Shown: positions 7,985 through 16,866, numbered from the stretch's first letter. The stretch is 64,000 bases of DNA from an uncultured Flavobacteriaceae bacterium (GCA_938029725.1 CALHGE010000008.1:1-64000), one strand, 5' to 3'. Made by a program: numbers and translations. Notes: generated by a model from the letters alone, not told the origin.

Positions 7985-9931
7985 CTAGTTATGAAAATAG
8001 ACATTATCAACAAACACCGTATTTGCCTGAGCAGGAGCCCCAACATATATTAACTGTGCTATGTTCATCTTTGAAGTCAAACCTACAAAATCAGCTAAAG
8101 GTATTTCTATACCTACCCATTCTCCTTGTGCAGGACTCGCTATGGTAATCTCATGTTCAGTATCATCACCGCCACCAAAAGCTCCATCAGCTCCGAAGTC
8201 TACTAATTTTATTTTAAACTCAGTAGCATCAGCAGTCCAAATATCGGTATGAAAATGTGTCATTGCCGTTACATCAATTTGGTTGGCAACTGTTTCGATA
8301 CCCACAAAGTTTAATGCACCATATTTTTTAACATCATCACCTGCAACCATAACATCTTCTAATGTTCCATCAGACCAATCTGTTCTCCAAGTGTCTACAG
8401 TAACATCAGTATAGGCATTACTAAACAATGAAATAACATTAGCTTCCACAACTGTTGGCGCCGGAGCAGCACTTGATGGTTCTGTAGCAGGAGCATCTAC
8501 TGCATCATAAAAATATATATTATCAACAAATACAGTATTTGCCTGAGCAGGAGCCCCAACAAGTATTAGCTGTGCTATGTTCATCTTTGTTGTTAAACCT
8601 ACAAAATCTGTTAAAGGGATATCTAAACTTACCCACTCTCCTTGTGCAGGGGCTGCTACTGTAACCTCATGCTCTGTATCATCTCCTCCGTCGAATGCAC
8701 CATCAGCACCGAAATCAACTAACTTCATTTTTAATTCGGTAGCATCAGCAGTCCAAATATCAGCATGAAAATGAGTCATAGCAGAAACATCAAGCTGGTT
8801 GGCAACTGTTTCGATACCTACAAAGTTCAATGCACTGTATTTTTTCACATCATCACCTGCGATCATTACATCTTCTAAGGTTCCATCAGACCAATCTGTT
8901 CTCCACGTATCTACAGTAACATCGCTATACGCATTACTAAACATTGAGATAACATTTGCTTCAGCAATAGTTGGTGTAGCAGCCGCTACTATTGGTTCTG
9001 CAACCTCACCAACACCTCCTCCACCACCATCAACTTCTGGCGCAGAAGTAAACTTGTGGTACCAAGCTAAATCAGCATTTTCGGTATCATAAGTTCTCAC
9101 ATAAAGTAAGTCATCGCTAATCGAAAGAATCTCATAGGTTGATGAACCCACATAGTACCCCATAAATCCGCCATCAGCAATATTCATCTGAACACCTGTA
9201 GTTTCTTCATCAGGAACATTACCCGCTACTGGTGATAAAACCACCGCTTTCGCTCCTGAGGTATCAAAATCATAACACAAATCAGTATCTCCTGAACCTC
9301 CTGCAACAGACTGGTGTGCAGCATTGAAATAGGTTTGTCCTTTATTATCTAAGGTATACGTCAAGCTACCACTACCGTCTGTAGTAAAGGTAAATTCGTC
9401 ATCGCAAAGACAATCAGAATCTTCACTTCCACACTTTTCAAACGCAGCTGCAACGTACCATTTAGGATACCACCAATCGCCATCAATACCGTCTCTTGCT
9501 GGGCCTAAACCTAAGTGACCTGGCTGAGAAGCAGCTAAGTACCATGTTTTCGCAGTTCCACTTGTCAAAAGGGCCACCGTCGCTGGATCCGAGAATGCAA
9601 TCGATACAGATACCTGGAGCGTTTCAGAGATAACCTTTCCTTCTCCGGCTACCGCAGTTATGATAACCGTATAGGTGTTGTCTCCAATCATATCATATGT
9701 TTTGGAAATTGTACCCGTTGTAGACATTGCTGAAGTTCCATCTCCAAAATCAAAATGGTAATAGTTCGCATTAGTTGCTGAGGCAGTAAAATTAACCGTA
9801 CCACCAGCACCATTTTGTGAACTCGTAGAAAGATTAGTAGGTGCGATCACTGCTGGAATGTCCAAATCATCACCTTCACAGCTAATTAAAACTGCAAATA
9901 ATAATAGGTAGAGGTACTTTAATTTTTTCAT
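7985..9931 (-). CDS. PKD-domain surface lipoprotein with two carbohydrate-binding-like repeats
   Basis: A 648-residue protein with signal peptide and lipid Cys 18 (LISCEGDD, acidic export-type tail). Residues about 1-295 match the GH16 protein almost throughout: PKD-like domain (YYHFDFGDGTSAMS), then a module with GPARDGIDGDWWYPKW, CLCDDEFTF and NVPDEETTG. After a Gly-rich linker (about 303-312) come two tandem 156-residue copies (about 321-476 and 493-648). Both contain VDTWRTDWSDGTLEDVM, HFH.DIWTADATE, LVDFGADGAF and a terminal NTVFVDN.YF. They look like beta-sandwich binding domains. There are no catalytic residues, so it probably holds laminarin at the surface, a role played by SusD/E/F-like proteins elsewhere. 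It is the first structural gene of the locus. Confidence 0.85.
   Translation of the reverse strand: MKKLKYLYLLLFAVLISCEGDDLDIPAVIAPTNLSTSSQNGAGGTVNFTASATNANYYHFDFGDGTSAMSTTGTISKTYDMIGDNTYTVIITAVAGEGKVISETLQVSVSIAFSDPATVALLTSGTAKTWYLAASQPGHLGLGPARDGIDGDWWYPKWYVAAAFEKCGSEDSDCLCDDEFTFTTDGSGSLTYTLDNKGQTYFNAAHQSVAGGSGDTDLCYDFDTSGAKAVVLSPVAGNVPDEETTGVQMNIADGGFMGYYVGSSTYEILSISDDLLYVRTYDTENADLAWYHKFTSAPEVDGGGGGVGEVAEPIVAAATPTIAEANVISMFSNAYSDVTVDTWRTDWSDGTLEDVMIAGDDVKKYSALNFVGIETVANQLDVSAMTHFHADIWTADATELKMKLVDFGADGAFDGGDDTEHEVTVAAPAQGEWVSLDIPLTDFVGLTTKMNIAQLILVGAPAQANTVFVDNIYFYDAVDAPATEPSSAAPAPTVVEANVISLFSNAYTDVTVDTWRTDWSDGTLEDVMVAGDDVKKYGALNFVGIETVANQIDVTAMTHFHTDIWTADATEFKIKLVDFGADGAFGGGDDTEHEITIASPAQGEWVGIEIPLADFVGLTSKMNIAQLIYVGAPAQANTVFVDNVYFHN
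7988..8455 (-). repeat. Tandem coding repeat, copy 2 (156-residue module)
   Basis: This copy encodes the C-terminal TVVEANVISLF...NVYFHN module of the PKD lipoprotein. It aligns without gaps to 8504-8971, and most residues are the same. Confidence 0.85.
8504..8971 (-). repeat. Tandem coding repeat, copy 1 (156-residue module)
   Basis: This copy encodes TIAEANVISMF...NIYFYD and is separated from copy 2 by a 16-residue Ala/Pro-rich linker. Similarity at DNA level suggests a fairly recent in-frame duplication. Confidence 0.85.
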
Positions 9932-10010
9932 AGTTTTTTATTTAAATTTAGTTTGACGATTCATTTTTACCACAACATTTCACCCAATCAGTTACAAAAG
10001 GAATAAAAGC

Positions 10011-10032
10011 TTGTTGCAATATATCGCAACAA
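10011..10032. promoter_or_regulatory. 22-bp dyad upstream of the PKD lipoprotein gene (operator candidate)
   Basis: TTGTTGC and GCAACAA flank a central ATATAT with one mismatched pair, making a near-perfect 22-bp palindrome. It lies 80-101 bases before the ATG and 14 bases downstream of the candidate -7 box. It could be an operator for the neighbouring LuxR-type regulator or a leader hairpin. No function is shown by the sequence alone. Confidence 0.4.
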
Positions 10033-10045
10033 ACCACAAAATACA

Positions 10046-10074
10046 CAAAAATAGCCCCTACAAAAAACATACAA
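10046..10074 (-). promoter_or_regulatory. Candidate promoter of the laminarin structural genes
   Basis: On the minus strand TTG (10074-10072), 18 bases, then TATTTTTG (10053-10046) matches the Bacteroidota TTG / TAnnTTTG promoter with normal spacing. It would give a leader of about 110 bases containing the 22-bp dyad. This covers the 300-base gap between the regulator stop and the PKD lipoprotein start; I see no gene there. Confidence 0.5.
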
Positions 10075-10231
10075 TCTAAAAAAAGGCATAAAAAACAGCT
10101 ATACTGATAATAATAACAGCTGAAACATACGGTTTTCCTAATTATAGCTACAGAAACAAAAACAACAATACATACTTTTTAGAGCACCTGTATGGGTAAT
10201 GTCGTGGCAAAAAATAGGAATGTTGCAGTAA

Positions 10232-13051
10232 TTAAATCTGCATGATATAGTCCGCCAGCACATTCTCATGGGCCAAATTCATTTTTTTTCGCAAACGGTA
10301 TCTTTTCACTTCAACGCTTCTAACCGAAATATTCAACAATGGCGCTATCTCTTTAGAAGATAAATTCAATCTCAGATAAGCACATAAACGGAGGTCATTC
10401 GCAGTCAACTCTGGATGCAAGCTTTTCATCTTTTTCAGAAAGTCTTTATCAGCATTGTTAAATGCATCCTCAAAAAACTTCCAATCATCAGCATTGTTGA
10501 TATTACGGTCAATTGTTCTTATAACCGCTTTCACATCTGGATTATTAGCACTCGCTTTTAATTGATCTTTGATTGCACTCAGAAACTCGTTCTTTTTAAT
10601 GATACTCATGGTAGAGATTGCCAACTCCCTATTCTTGCTCTCCACCTCTTCTTTAAGTTTCTCGTTACTGATCTGCACTAGTTTCTTCTGCGCCTTTAAT
10701 TTTTTACGCTTCAATTTCTTTTTATTATCTCTAAGCAGTTTCTTGCTTTGTTTTCTATAATAACTCTTATACAATTTATGAATTAGAAGTGCCACAAGAA
10801 CAAGAGCTAAAAAGTATATTACTATGGTAAAATTAGAGAGATACCAAGGCCTTTCGATTCGGAACCTATGTGAAGCAACGTTTACAGAAAGGGCATTACC
10901 TATCTTAGCTCTAACCTTAAATGTATAATTACCAAAAGGTAAATTTTCAAAAGAGGCATCACTGACACCCAACCATTCACTCCAATTATTATAAATACCA
11001 TCTAATTGGTATTGATACTTGACCTCTGTATATTTATCAAACTCAGGCACATTGTATGAAAAGAAAAGCTTGTTCTTAGAATACTCAAAAGTAGAATCGC
11101 CATCATTAGGAATGTACTTGATTTCCGCATTCATTGACTCTGATGCAATGGAATTAATTTCCACAGCATATGCTTTGGAGTCTAGCTTCTTTAGGTCTAC
11201 CGTTAAATAGCCATTAGAAATACCTATTAAGTACTTTTCATTTCCTATTGGTGTTACACTCTCAAAACCTAAAACACCAAGATTTTTTCTAACATACGAA
11301 GGAATGGAAATTCTATTGATTTTTGAGCTCGTATTAAATTTTCCAGGTGAGGCATAAATGATATTATTCTCTGTAAAACACCAAAGGCGCTTTGCTCGCT
11401 TATCAGCAATAAAAATACCCAATGGCTTGTCTGTATCTCCATAAAACGCATCTGTCAGCAAAGGATCTAAGGTAAATTTGTTTTGAGCACCCCTGTACCG
11501 ATAAACACCTTTAACACAAGTGTACAATACATCATTGTCATACGAAAGCAAACTAGCCCCTATACCCTTAGAAGCTTCATTCTCGACCGCAATTACCTCG
11601 GTATAAGAATCATTTATTTTAAGTTTAAAAATACCTTTGAATTCTCTATTAACGGCAATTTGATTTTTACCGATAAACTCAAAAAAACGACTAGAGATAT
11701 CAAAACCTTCAATGACATTTCTCAACTCCCAACTATTTTCACTTTTTGAAAGAACGCTTAGTCCATTGAAATTTCCTTGAAGCAATAGATTCTTTTGATT
11801 TGGAATCGTTTTAATATCCCAAGTACCCGGGAAATCAGAAATGAGCTCTGCCCTATCTTCTTCTATCACATAGGTACCATTATTGTGACCACAAAAAAGC
11901 ACCTCATCAATTATCTTCAAAACCCAAACTTGCCCCTGAGAACCTTCGATGAATTCAAAATCACTATCTAGACCAATTTGCTTATAAAACAAGCCTTGAT
12001 TTGTACCCAAATACAGATAATCCTTAAAAACACTTGACGCATAAACCACGCCTAACTTTCCGTTTTTATCAATATATTCTTTAAACGGAGAATTCAAATT
12101 AATAACACTTATGCCGTTATCAAGTGCCAACCAAAGGTTATGCTCCAAATCTTCAAATATGGAGAGCACGGTATTATTGTTCAAGCCCTTTTCCTTATCT
12201 ATTTTCCGAAGCATACTACCCTCCTTACTGATATGATAAATTCCATTTGAAATAGTTCCTAGAACAATACTACCATCCTTCAACTGCAGACTACTATACA
12301 CATTTATCTGCTCAATCTCCTCTTTAAAAGGAGTCTTCCATTGAACTAAATCATCGGCATCTAGAAAGAAAAAATTTCCTTTTTCGGTAAGTACTACCTG
12401 CTTATTCTCTATTGTGAATATTCCTAGAACCATAGCGTCTTTAAGAATCGGATCATCAGAGACTAATACTGATTTACCATTTTCAATTTTGAAGAGTCCA
12501 TTATCCGTACTATGAAAATAAATTGTCCCTTGAAAATCGAACATATGCGCTTTTGTCGATTTCGAATCAACTATGCGCACAGATTTATCTAAAGTATTAT
12601 AGATATATATACGCTCAAGACTTTGGAAGAGCACCCAATTATCTAGCTCTAATATGTTCCAAAACTCCTCGTCCTCTAACAATGGTATTTTCAATTCATT
12701 ACTGATGGAATTATACACTAGATATCCAATCGCATTCTTTTTCCAAAAACCAAACTCCATATAACAACCCGTATAAACCCTGTCGTCTACGGCTTTTACA
12801 GATCGTATAATCGAACCGTTTGGAGAATCATACAGTTTCCAAATCGCCCCATTATACTCTAAGAGTCCGCTATTATTAGCGGCATATATGTTCTTTTGTT
12901 TGGATTGTGAAATGCCCCAGTTTTGATTTTCCGCACCATAATCAACAGGGGTGAAATTATCAATTGGCGGAAGTTCTTGCGCACTTAGCATCTGAAAGGA
13001 GACCAGAAAAACAAGCACAAAGCTACTTAGCATATCAATGAATCTTGACAT
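10232..13051 (-). CDS. Membrane-tethered Y_Y_Y / LuxR-type transcription regulator
   Basis: A 939-residue protein from the ATG at 13051 (MSRFIDMLSSFVLV); an ATG further upstream would overlap clpS. A signal segment ends LSAQ. Then come beta-propeller sensor repeats of the Reg_prop type (GTISNGIYHISKEG, LSIFEDLEHNLWLALDNGI), a Y_Y_Y domain (YQYQLDGIYNNWSEW, FENLPFGNYTFKVRAK), one TM helix (about 741-761), a Lys/Glu-rich coiled coil and a C-terminal LuxR-like helix-turn-helix (about 882-928, LTANDLRLCAYLRLNLSSKE then SVRSVEVKRYRLRKKMNL). There is no kinase or receiver domain, so the periplasmic sensor is wired directly to DNA binding. It probably senses a glucan oligosaccharide and controls the genes downstream. 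It lies 34 bases after clpS. Confidence 0.88.
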   Translation of the reverse strand: MSRFIDMLSSFVLVFLVSFQMLSAQELPPIDNFTPVDYGAENQNWGISQSKQKNIYAANNSGLLEYNGAIWKLYDSPNGSIIRSVKAVDDRVYTGCYMEFGFWKKNAIGYLVYNSISNELKIPLLEDEEFWNILELDNWVLFQSLERIYIYNTLDKSVRIVDSKSTKAHMFDFQGTIYFHSTDNGLFKIENGKSVLVSDDPILKDAMVLGIFTIENKQVVLTEKGNFFFLDADDLVQWKTPFKEEIEQINVYSSLQLKDGSIVLGTISNGIYHISKEGSMLRKIDKEKGLNNNTVLSIFEDLEHNLWLALDNGISVINLNSPFKEYIDKNGKLGVVYASSVFKDYLYLGTNQGLFYKQIGLDSDFEFIEGSQGQVWVLKIIDEVLFCGHNNGTYVIEEDRAELISDFPGTWDIKTIPNQKNLLLQGNFNGLSVLSKSENSWELRNVIEGFDISSRFFEFIGKNQIAVNREFKGIFKLKINDSYTEVIAVENEASKGIGASLLSYDNDVLYTCVKGVYRYRGAQNKFTLDPLLTDAFYGDTDKPLGIFIADKRAKRLWCFTENNIIYASPGKFNTSSKINRISIPSYVRKNLGVLGFESVTPIGNEKYLIGISNGYLTVDLKKLDSKAYAVEINSIASESMNAEIKYIPNDGDSTFEYSKNKLFFSYNVPEFDKYTEVKYQYQLDGIYNNWSEWLGVSDASFENLPFGNYTFKVRAKIGNALSVNVASHRFRIERPWYLSNFTIVIYFLALVLVALLIHKLYKSYYRKQSKKLLRDNKKKLKRKKLKAQKKLVQISNEKLKEEVESKNRELAISTMSIIKKNEFLSAIKDQLKASANNPDVKAVIRTIDRNINNADDWKFFEDAFNNADKDFLKKMKSLHPELTANDLRLCAYLRLNLSSKEIAPLLNISVRSVEVKRYRLRKKMNLAHENVLADYIMQI

Positions 13052-13085
13052 GAGAATTATAATCTTTAAAAAATATGAAGTACTG

Positions 13086-13361
13086 TTAGACAATTTCAGC
13101 ACTTAATCCTGCTTGCAAGAGCTTGCTACAGCGCGGTTCTAAATCATTGTATTCACCTGTTTTTACCGTGCATTTTCCATTGTGATGCACTATAAGAGCA
13201 CATTGCTCAGCCTGTTCAGGCATGTGATCACATACATCGATCAAAGTGTCAATTACATGATCAAAAGTATTTACTTCATCATTAAAAAGAACGATTTCAT
13301 TTAGCGCTACAACTTGCTCTTCTAAAAGTAGCTCCTCTGATATTTTTTCTTTGGTACTCAT
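13086..13361 (-). CDS. clpS: ClpS, ATP-dependent Clp protease adaptor
   Basis: This 91-residue protein carries the ClpS core: EIVLFNDEVNTFDHVIDTLI (the NDxxNTFDHVI motif that binds N-degron substrates), then HMPEQAEQCALIVHHNGKC with the conserved H/G turn. It delivers N-end-rule substrates to ClpAP-type proteases in the cytoplasm. It follows prmA on the same strand with a 46-base gap and precedes the regulator gene, which could share its transcript. Length is normal for the family. Confidence 0.93.
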   Translation of the reverse strand: MSTKEKISEELLLEEQVVALNEIVLFNDEVNTFDHVIDTLIDVCDHMPEQAEQCALIVHHNGKCTVKTGEYNDLEPRCSKLLQAGLSAEIV

Positions 13362-13407
13362 GCTATTCAGGGTTTAATAACTGCGTAACGGCGAACTTAG
13401 TTCCTTC

Positions 13408-14244
13408 CTAAAATACATATTTTACGGCTACCCAATTATTTTTTTTAAGATTTTTTTCAAATTTTAACTCCACCTCATTGCACTTAGAGCTTATCATTGG
13501 GATATCTTCTTCATAAAACCCGCTAAGAAAAAGTATTCCATTTGGACCCAAACATTTACCATATACAGGAATATCTGCTAGCAATATATTTCGATTGATA
13601 TTTGCAATAATGATGTCATATTGCTGATCTTTTAACAAATTCACGTCACCTTCACAAACATTAATGTGCTCACAGTTGTTCCGTATTATATTCTCTTTTG
13701 CATTAAGAAAACACCAGTTATCGATATCTATAGCATCAACAGATTTCGCTCCTTTTTTTGCTGCTAGAATAGCTAAGACCCCAGTTCCACTGCCCATATC
13801 TAAGACCGATTTTCCTTCGAAATCATGACTCAAAATATGTTCTAACATCATATGGGTTGTTTCATGATGCCCAGTACCAAAACTCATCTTTGGCTCTATT
13901 ACTATATCAAATTCAACATTCGGATTTTCATGAAAAGGTGCCCGAACAACACACTGATCATTAACTTGAATAGGGTTGAAATTTGACTCCCAAGTAGCAT
14001 TCCAGTTTTCTTGTTTGATTTCTTTTACTTCAAAACTGATTTTGAAAATTTCGTTTTCTAAAATATTGACTGATTCTAGTATCTTATCTGACCAATCTTT
14101 TTTTTGGATATAGGCTACTATACCTTCGTCATTCTCTACAAAACTTTCGAATCCAGCTTCGCCTAGTTCTGCAATTAATATATCAGAAGCTGGCTGAAGT
14201 GGATTTACTTCAAAATTATATTCTACGTATACGGTATTTGGCAT
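13408..14244 (-). CDS. prmA: Ribosomal protein L11 methyltransferase PrmA
   Basis: A 278-residue SAM-dependent methyltransferase with the PrmA layout: an N-terminal substrate-recognition domain (MPNTVYVEYNFEV...), then the Rossmann domain with FGTGHHETTHMMLE, SVLDMGSGTGVLAILAAKKG (motif I) and DIIIANINRNILL (NxN-type catalytic loop). It trimethylates L11. I start it at the ATG at 14244; an alternative ATG at 14262 adds six residues. It lies between tpiA and clpS on one strand, a typical flavobacterial order. Confidence 0.93.
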   Translation of the reverse strand: MPNTVYVEYNFEVNPLQPASDILIAELGEAGFESFVENDEGIVAYIQKKDWSDKILESVNILENEIFKISFEVKEIKQENWNATWESNFNPIQVNDQCVVRAPFHENPNVEFDIVIEPKMSFGTGHHETTHMMLEHILSHDFEGKSVLDMGSGTGVLAILAAKKGAKSVDAIDIDNWCFLNAKENIIRNNCEHINVCEGDVNLLKDQQYDIIIANINRNILLADIPVYGKCLGPNGILFLSGFYEEDIPMISSKCNEVELKFEKNLKKNNWVAVKYVF

Positions 14245-14325
14245 TTGAGCTGTTTTTATCAAGAAAGGGCATTCCGAAGAACACCCTTAAAACCCCTTGA
14301 GGGGCTAATTCTAAAAATCAATTAC

Positions 14326-15075
14326 TTAGATCGCCTTGATGATAGACACAAAGTCGTCTGCATTCAAAGCTGCGCCACCAATTAGGCCGCCATCCACATC
14401 TGGTTTTGAGAAAATCTCTTCTGCATTTGCTGGTTTTACACTTCCACCATAGAGGATAGAAACGTTATCTGCAATGGTAGCATCAAATGCATCTGAAATT
14501 GTCTTTCTAATGAAAGCATGCATCTCTTGTGCTTGTTCTGGAGAAGCTGTTTCACCAGTTCCTATTGCCCATACAGGCTCGTATGCCAAAATAATTTTAC
14601 TCCATGCACTTGCATCCAAAGAAAATAAGGCATTTCTTAATTGACTTTCTACAATACTAAAATGATTTCCTGATTTTCTATCTTCCAACTCCTCTCCAAA
14701 ACAAAACATAACTCTCATGTTTTTTGCTAAAGCAGCGACTACTTTTTTAGCCAAGATTTCATCAGTTTCTCCAAAATACGCTCTACGTTCTGAATGGCCT
14801 ATGATTACGGTATCTATTCCAATATGCAAAAGCATGTCTGCAGAAATTTCTCCTGTGTAGGCACCGTTCTCAGCGAAATGCATGTTCTGAGCAATTACCT
14901 GAATAACTGAAGAATCTAAGTGACGCACCGAGCTGCTTAAATTTACATAGGTTGGTGCTACCATAACCTCAGCATGCGTGTCTGGTAATTTTGCTGAAAG
15001 TTCGGCTAGCAATGCTTCCGTTTCTTCCAAATTTTTATTCATTTTCCAGTTTCCTGCGACAATCTTACTTCTCAT
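14326..15075 (-). CDS. tpiA: Triosephosphate isomerase
   Basis: This 249-residue TIM barrel has all landmarks: VAGNWKMNK (Lys of the active site), VIIGHSERR (electrophile His), YEPVWAIGTG (catalytic Glu and the flexible lid) and YGGSVKPANAEEI plus GGLIGGAAL for phosphate binding. It interconverts DHAP and glyceraldehyde 3-phosphate in glycolysis. It is followed by prmA and preceded by a DoxX-type gene 31 bases upstream, so all may be co-transcribed. Confidence 0.97.
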   Translation of the reverse strand: MRSKIVAGNWKMNKNLEETEALLAELSAKLPDTHAEVMVAPTYVNLSSSVRHLDSSVIQVIAQNMHFAENGAYTGEISADMLLHIGIDTVIIGHSERRAYFGETDEILAKKVVAALAKNMRVMFCFGEELEDRKSGNHFSIVESQLRNALFSLDASAWSKIILAYEPVWAIGTGETASPEQAQEMHAFIRKTISDAFDATIADNVSILYGGSVKPANAEEIFSKPDVDGGLIGGAALNADDFVSIIKAI

Positions 15076-15106
15076 TTTCTAAAAGTTTAATGTTCTAGGG
15101 CATTCC

Positions 15107-16204
15107 CTATTCAAATTTCAATTCGTCTAAATCGTTATAATGTAACTTTTGCGTAATCGTACCTTTTTCTAATACCAAAACCCCTGGATTCGAACGCACT
15201 ATTGTTTTTAAAGTAGTCTCATCGGTAAAATAAAATTCAAAGTTCAATGAATTATCTTTTATCAATGTATTGGTTTGTTCGCTGTTCGATGCTGACATTC
15301 CAATTACCTTATACCCCTTCTTTACGGCAGCATCTGACACTCTTTTTATTTCTGCATACATCGCTTGATTGGTCTTTCGTAAATCATAGGCAATCACCAT
15401 CACCAGTTTTGGCTCTTGCAGTAAAGCAACAGCGAAGTCTTCTCCATTTTGTTCGATTGTAAAGTCATGTACAGGTGGTTCATAGCCTTTTTGAATTTCC
15501 GTGGTTTCAACATCAACAAATTCACCAGCTACTTTCGGGTAATCTCCATTAGTTACCACAACCTTTTCTGCTCCATCTACATTAAACTTCCAAGCGTACT
15601 CGAAAATTGCTTCTGGCGCGTCTGGTGGCACATTCATTCCATCTTCAATATTCTTACCTATTTCGTAGGGCCTAAAATCAATTACAGGAAGGTGATTCAA
15701 AACGTGATATACGTAGAACCCAGAAAGCACTACCGCAAAAAACACGATAAGTCTTTTGGTTCTTAAAGTAAATGCTGGGGTCAAGTACTTTCTTCCAACA
15801 AACAATATCAAAATTAGCACCAAGAGTATGATGTCTTTTGTAAAAGATTCCCATGGCGTCAATTTAATAGCATCTCCAAAGCAACCACAATCCGTAACTT
15901 TATTAAAGTAAGCCGAATAAAAGGTAAGAAAAGTGAAACCGATGATCATCAGCAGCAGACTCCAAACCGTAAATTTAGTTCGAAAACCAATAAGTAACAT
16001 CACCCCTACCAACACTTCAAAAACGACTACTAGTATGGAAATAGTTAGTGCATGGGGCTCAAAGAAAGGAAGATCTAAAACGCCCTGACTAAAGTACTCC
16101 TCTAGCTTAAAAGAGAAGCCGACAGGGTCGTTTAACTTTATAAAACCACTAATTATAAATAGTATGCCAACAAATATTCTACTAAAACCAACTAAATATT
16201 TCAT
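15107..16204 (-). CDS. BT_3928-type DoxX/MauE membrane protein
   Basis: A 365-residue protein with about four TM helices at the N-terminus (GFSRIFVGILFIISGFIKL, LLLIGFRTKFTVWSLLLMI, then TDCGCFGDAIKLTPWESF, the CGCFG motif typical of MauE/DoxX-like redox proteins). The C-terminal part (about 200-365) looks like a soluble thioredoxin-fold-like region (LVMVIAYDLRKTN, GYKVIGMSASN) without a CxxC. The family is widespread in Bacteroidota. The function is unproven; a role in electron transfer to periplasmic disulfide chemistry is inference. The start overlaps the end of the DUF1599 gene by 4 bases, so the two are translationally coupled. Confidence 0.8.
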   Translation of the reverse strand: MKYLVGFSRIFVGILFIISGFIKLNDPVGFSFKLEEYFSQGVLDLPFFEPHALTISILVVVFEVLVGVMLLIGFRTKFTVWSLLLMIIGFTFLTFYSAYFNKVTDCGCFGDAIKLTPWESFTKDIILLVLILILFVGRKYLTPAFTLRTKRLIVFFAVVLSGFYVYHVLNHLPVIDFRPYEIGKNIEDGMNVPPDAPEAIFEYAWKFNVDGAEKVVVTNGDYPKVAGEFVDVETTEIQKGYEPPVHDFTIEQNGEDFAVALLQEPKLVMVIAYDLRKTNQAMYAEIKRVSDAAVKKGYKVIGMSASNSEQTNTLIKDNSLNFEFYFTDETTLKTIVRSNPGVLVLEKGTITQKLHYNDLDELKFE

Positions 16205-16752
16205 GCTTTGGGGTTACTTTCATTAAGATGAATCATAGCAAATACAGCGTAATTAATCATATCTTGATAATTAGCATCTATACCTTCACTTACCAGGGTC
16301 TTACCCTTGTTATTCTCTATTGTTTTTACCCGAAGTAATTTTTGTAAAATCAAATCAGTTAAAGAACTTACACGCATGTCACGCCATGCTTCGCCATAAT
16401 CATGGTTTTTATCTTCCATCAAACCTTTGGTTTCAGCAACATGCTTATCGTAAAGAGCTATTGCTTTTTCATTCAAAAGATCAGGTTGCTCAACAACTCC
16501 GAGCTCTAATTGAATCAAAGCCATAATGGAATAGTTTATAATACCAATAAATTCAGATTGCTCTCCTTCATCTACCTTGCGAACATCGTTCTGTTGCAGT
16601 CCACGAATGCGTTGCGCTTTGATAAAAATTTGATCAGTAAGCGATGGAAGCCGAAGAATTCGCCAAGCACAACCGTAATCGGTCATTTTATTTTGGAACA
16701 GGTCACGACAAACTTTAATAACGTCATCGTATTGCTCTGAAGTTTGCTGCAT
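16201..16752 (-). CDS. DUF1599 domain protein
   Basis: This protein of 183 residues contains two internal repeats of one motif: the first holds KMTDYGCAWRILRLPSLTDQ, the second DKNHDYGEAWRDMRVSSLTD. Each is followed by a helix reading I..KA.RI or I.QKLLRVK and by YQDMINYAVFAMIHL-like segments. This is the DUF1599 family, all-alpha with a nucleotide-pyrophosphohydrolase-like look, but no activity is established. I start at 16752 (MQQTSEQYD); an ATG at 16761 is also possible. The gene ends by a 4-base overlap with the DoxX-type gene. Confidence 0.85.
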   Translation of the reverse strand: MQQTSEQYDDVIKVCRDLFQNKMTDYGCAWRILRLPSLTDQIFIKAQRIRGLQQNDVRKVDEGEQSEFIGIINYSIMALIQLELGVVEQPDLLNEKAIALYDKHVAETKGLMEDKNHDYGEAWRDMRVSSLTDLILQKLLRVKTIENNKGKTLVSEGIDANYQDMINYAVFAMIHLNESNPKA

Positions 16753-16866
16753 GAATATCAATGTAATTTGCGTAAATTTCGTTTAAAATTATGTGAAAGT
16801 CAAAATTCACACGAATTACTTGCCTAAACGACACCAATTACCGCTACGATACCGAGATATAACCAT

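Noticed and set aside
14263-14325. Terminator between tpiA and prmA
   Set aside because: A short CCCCTTGAGGGG stem exists but has no T-run, and the genes look co-transcribed.
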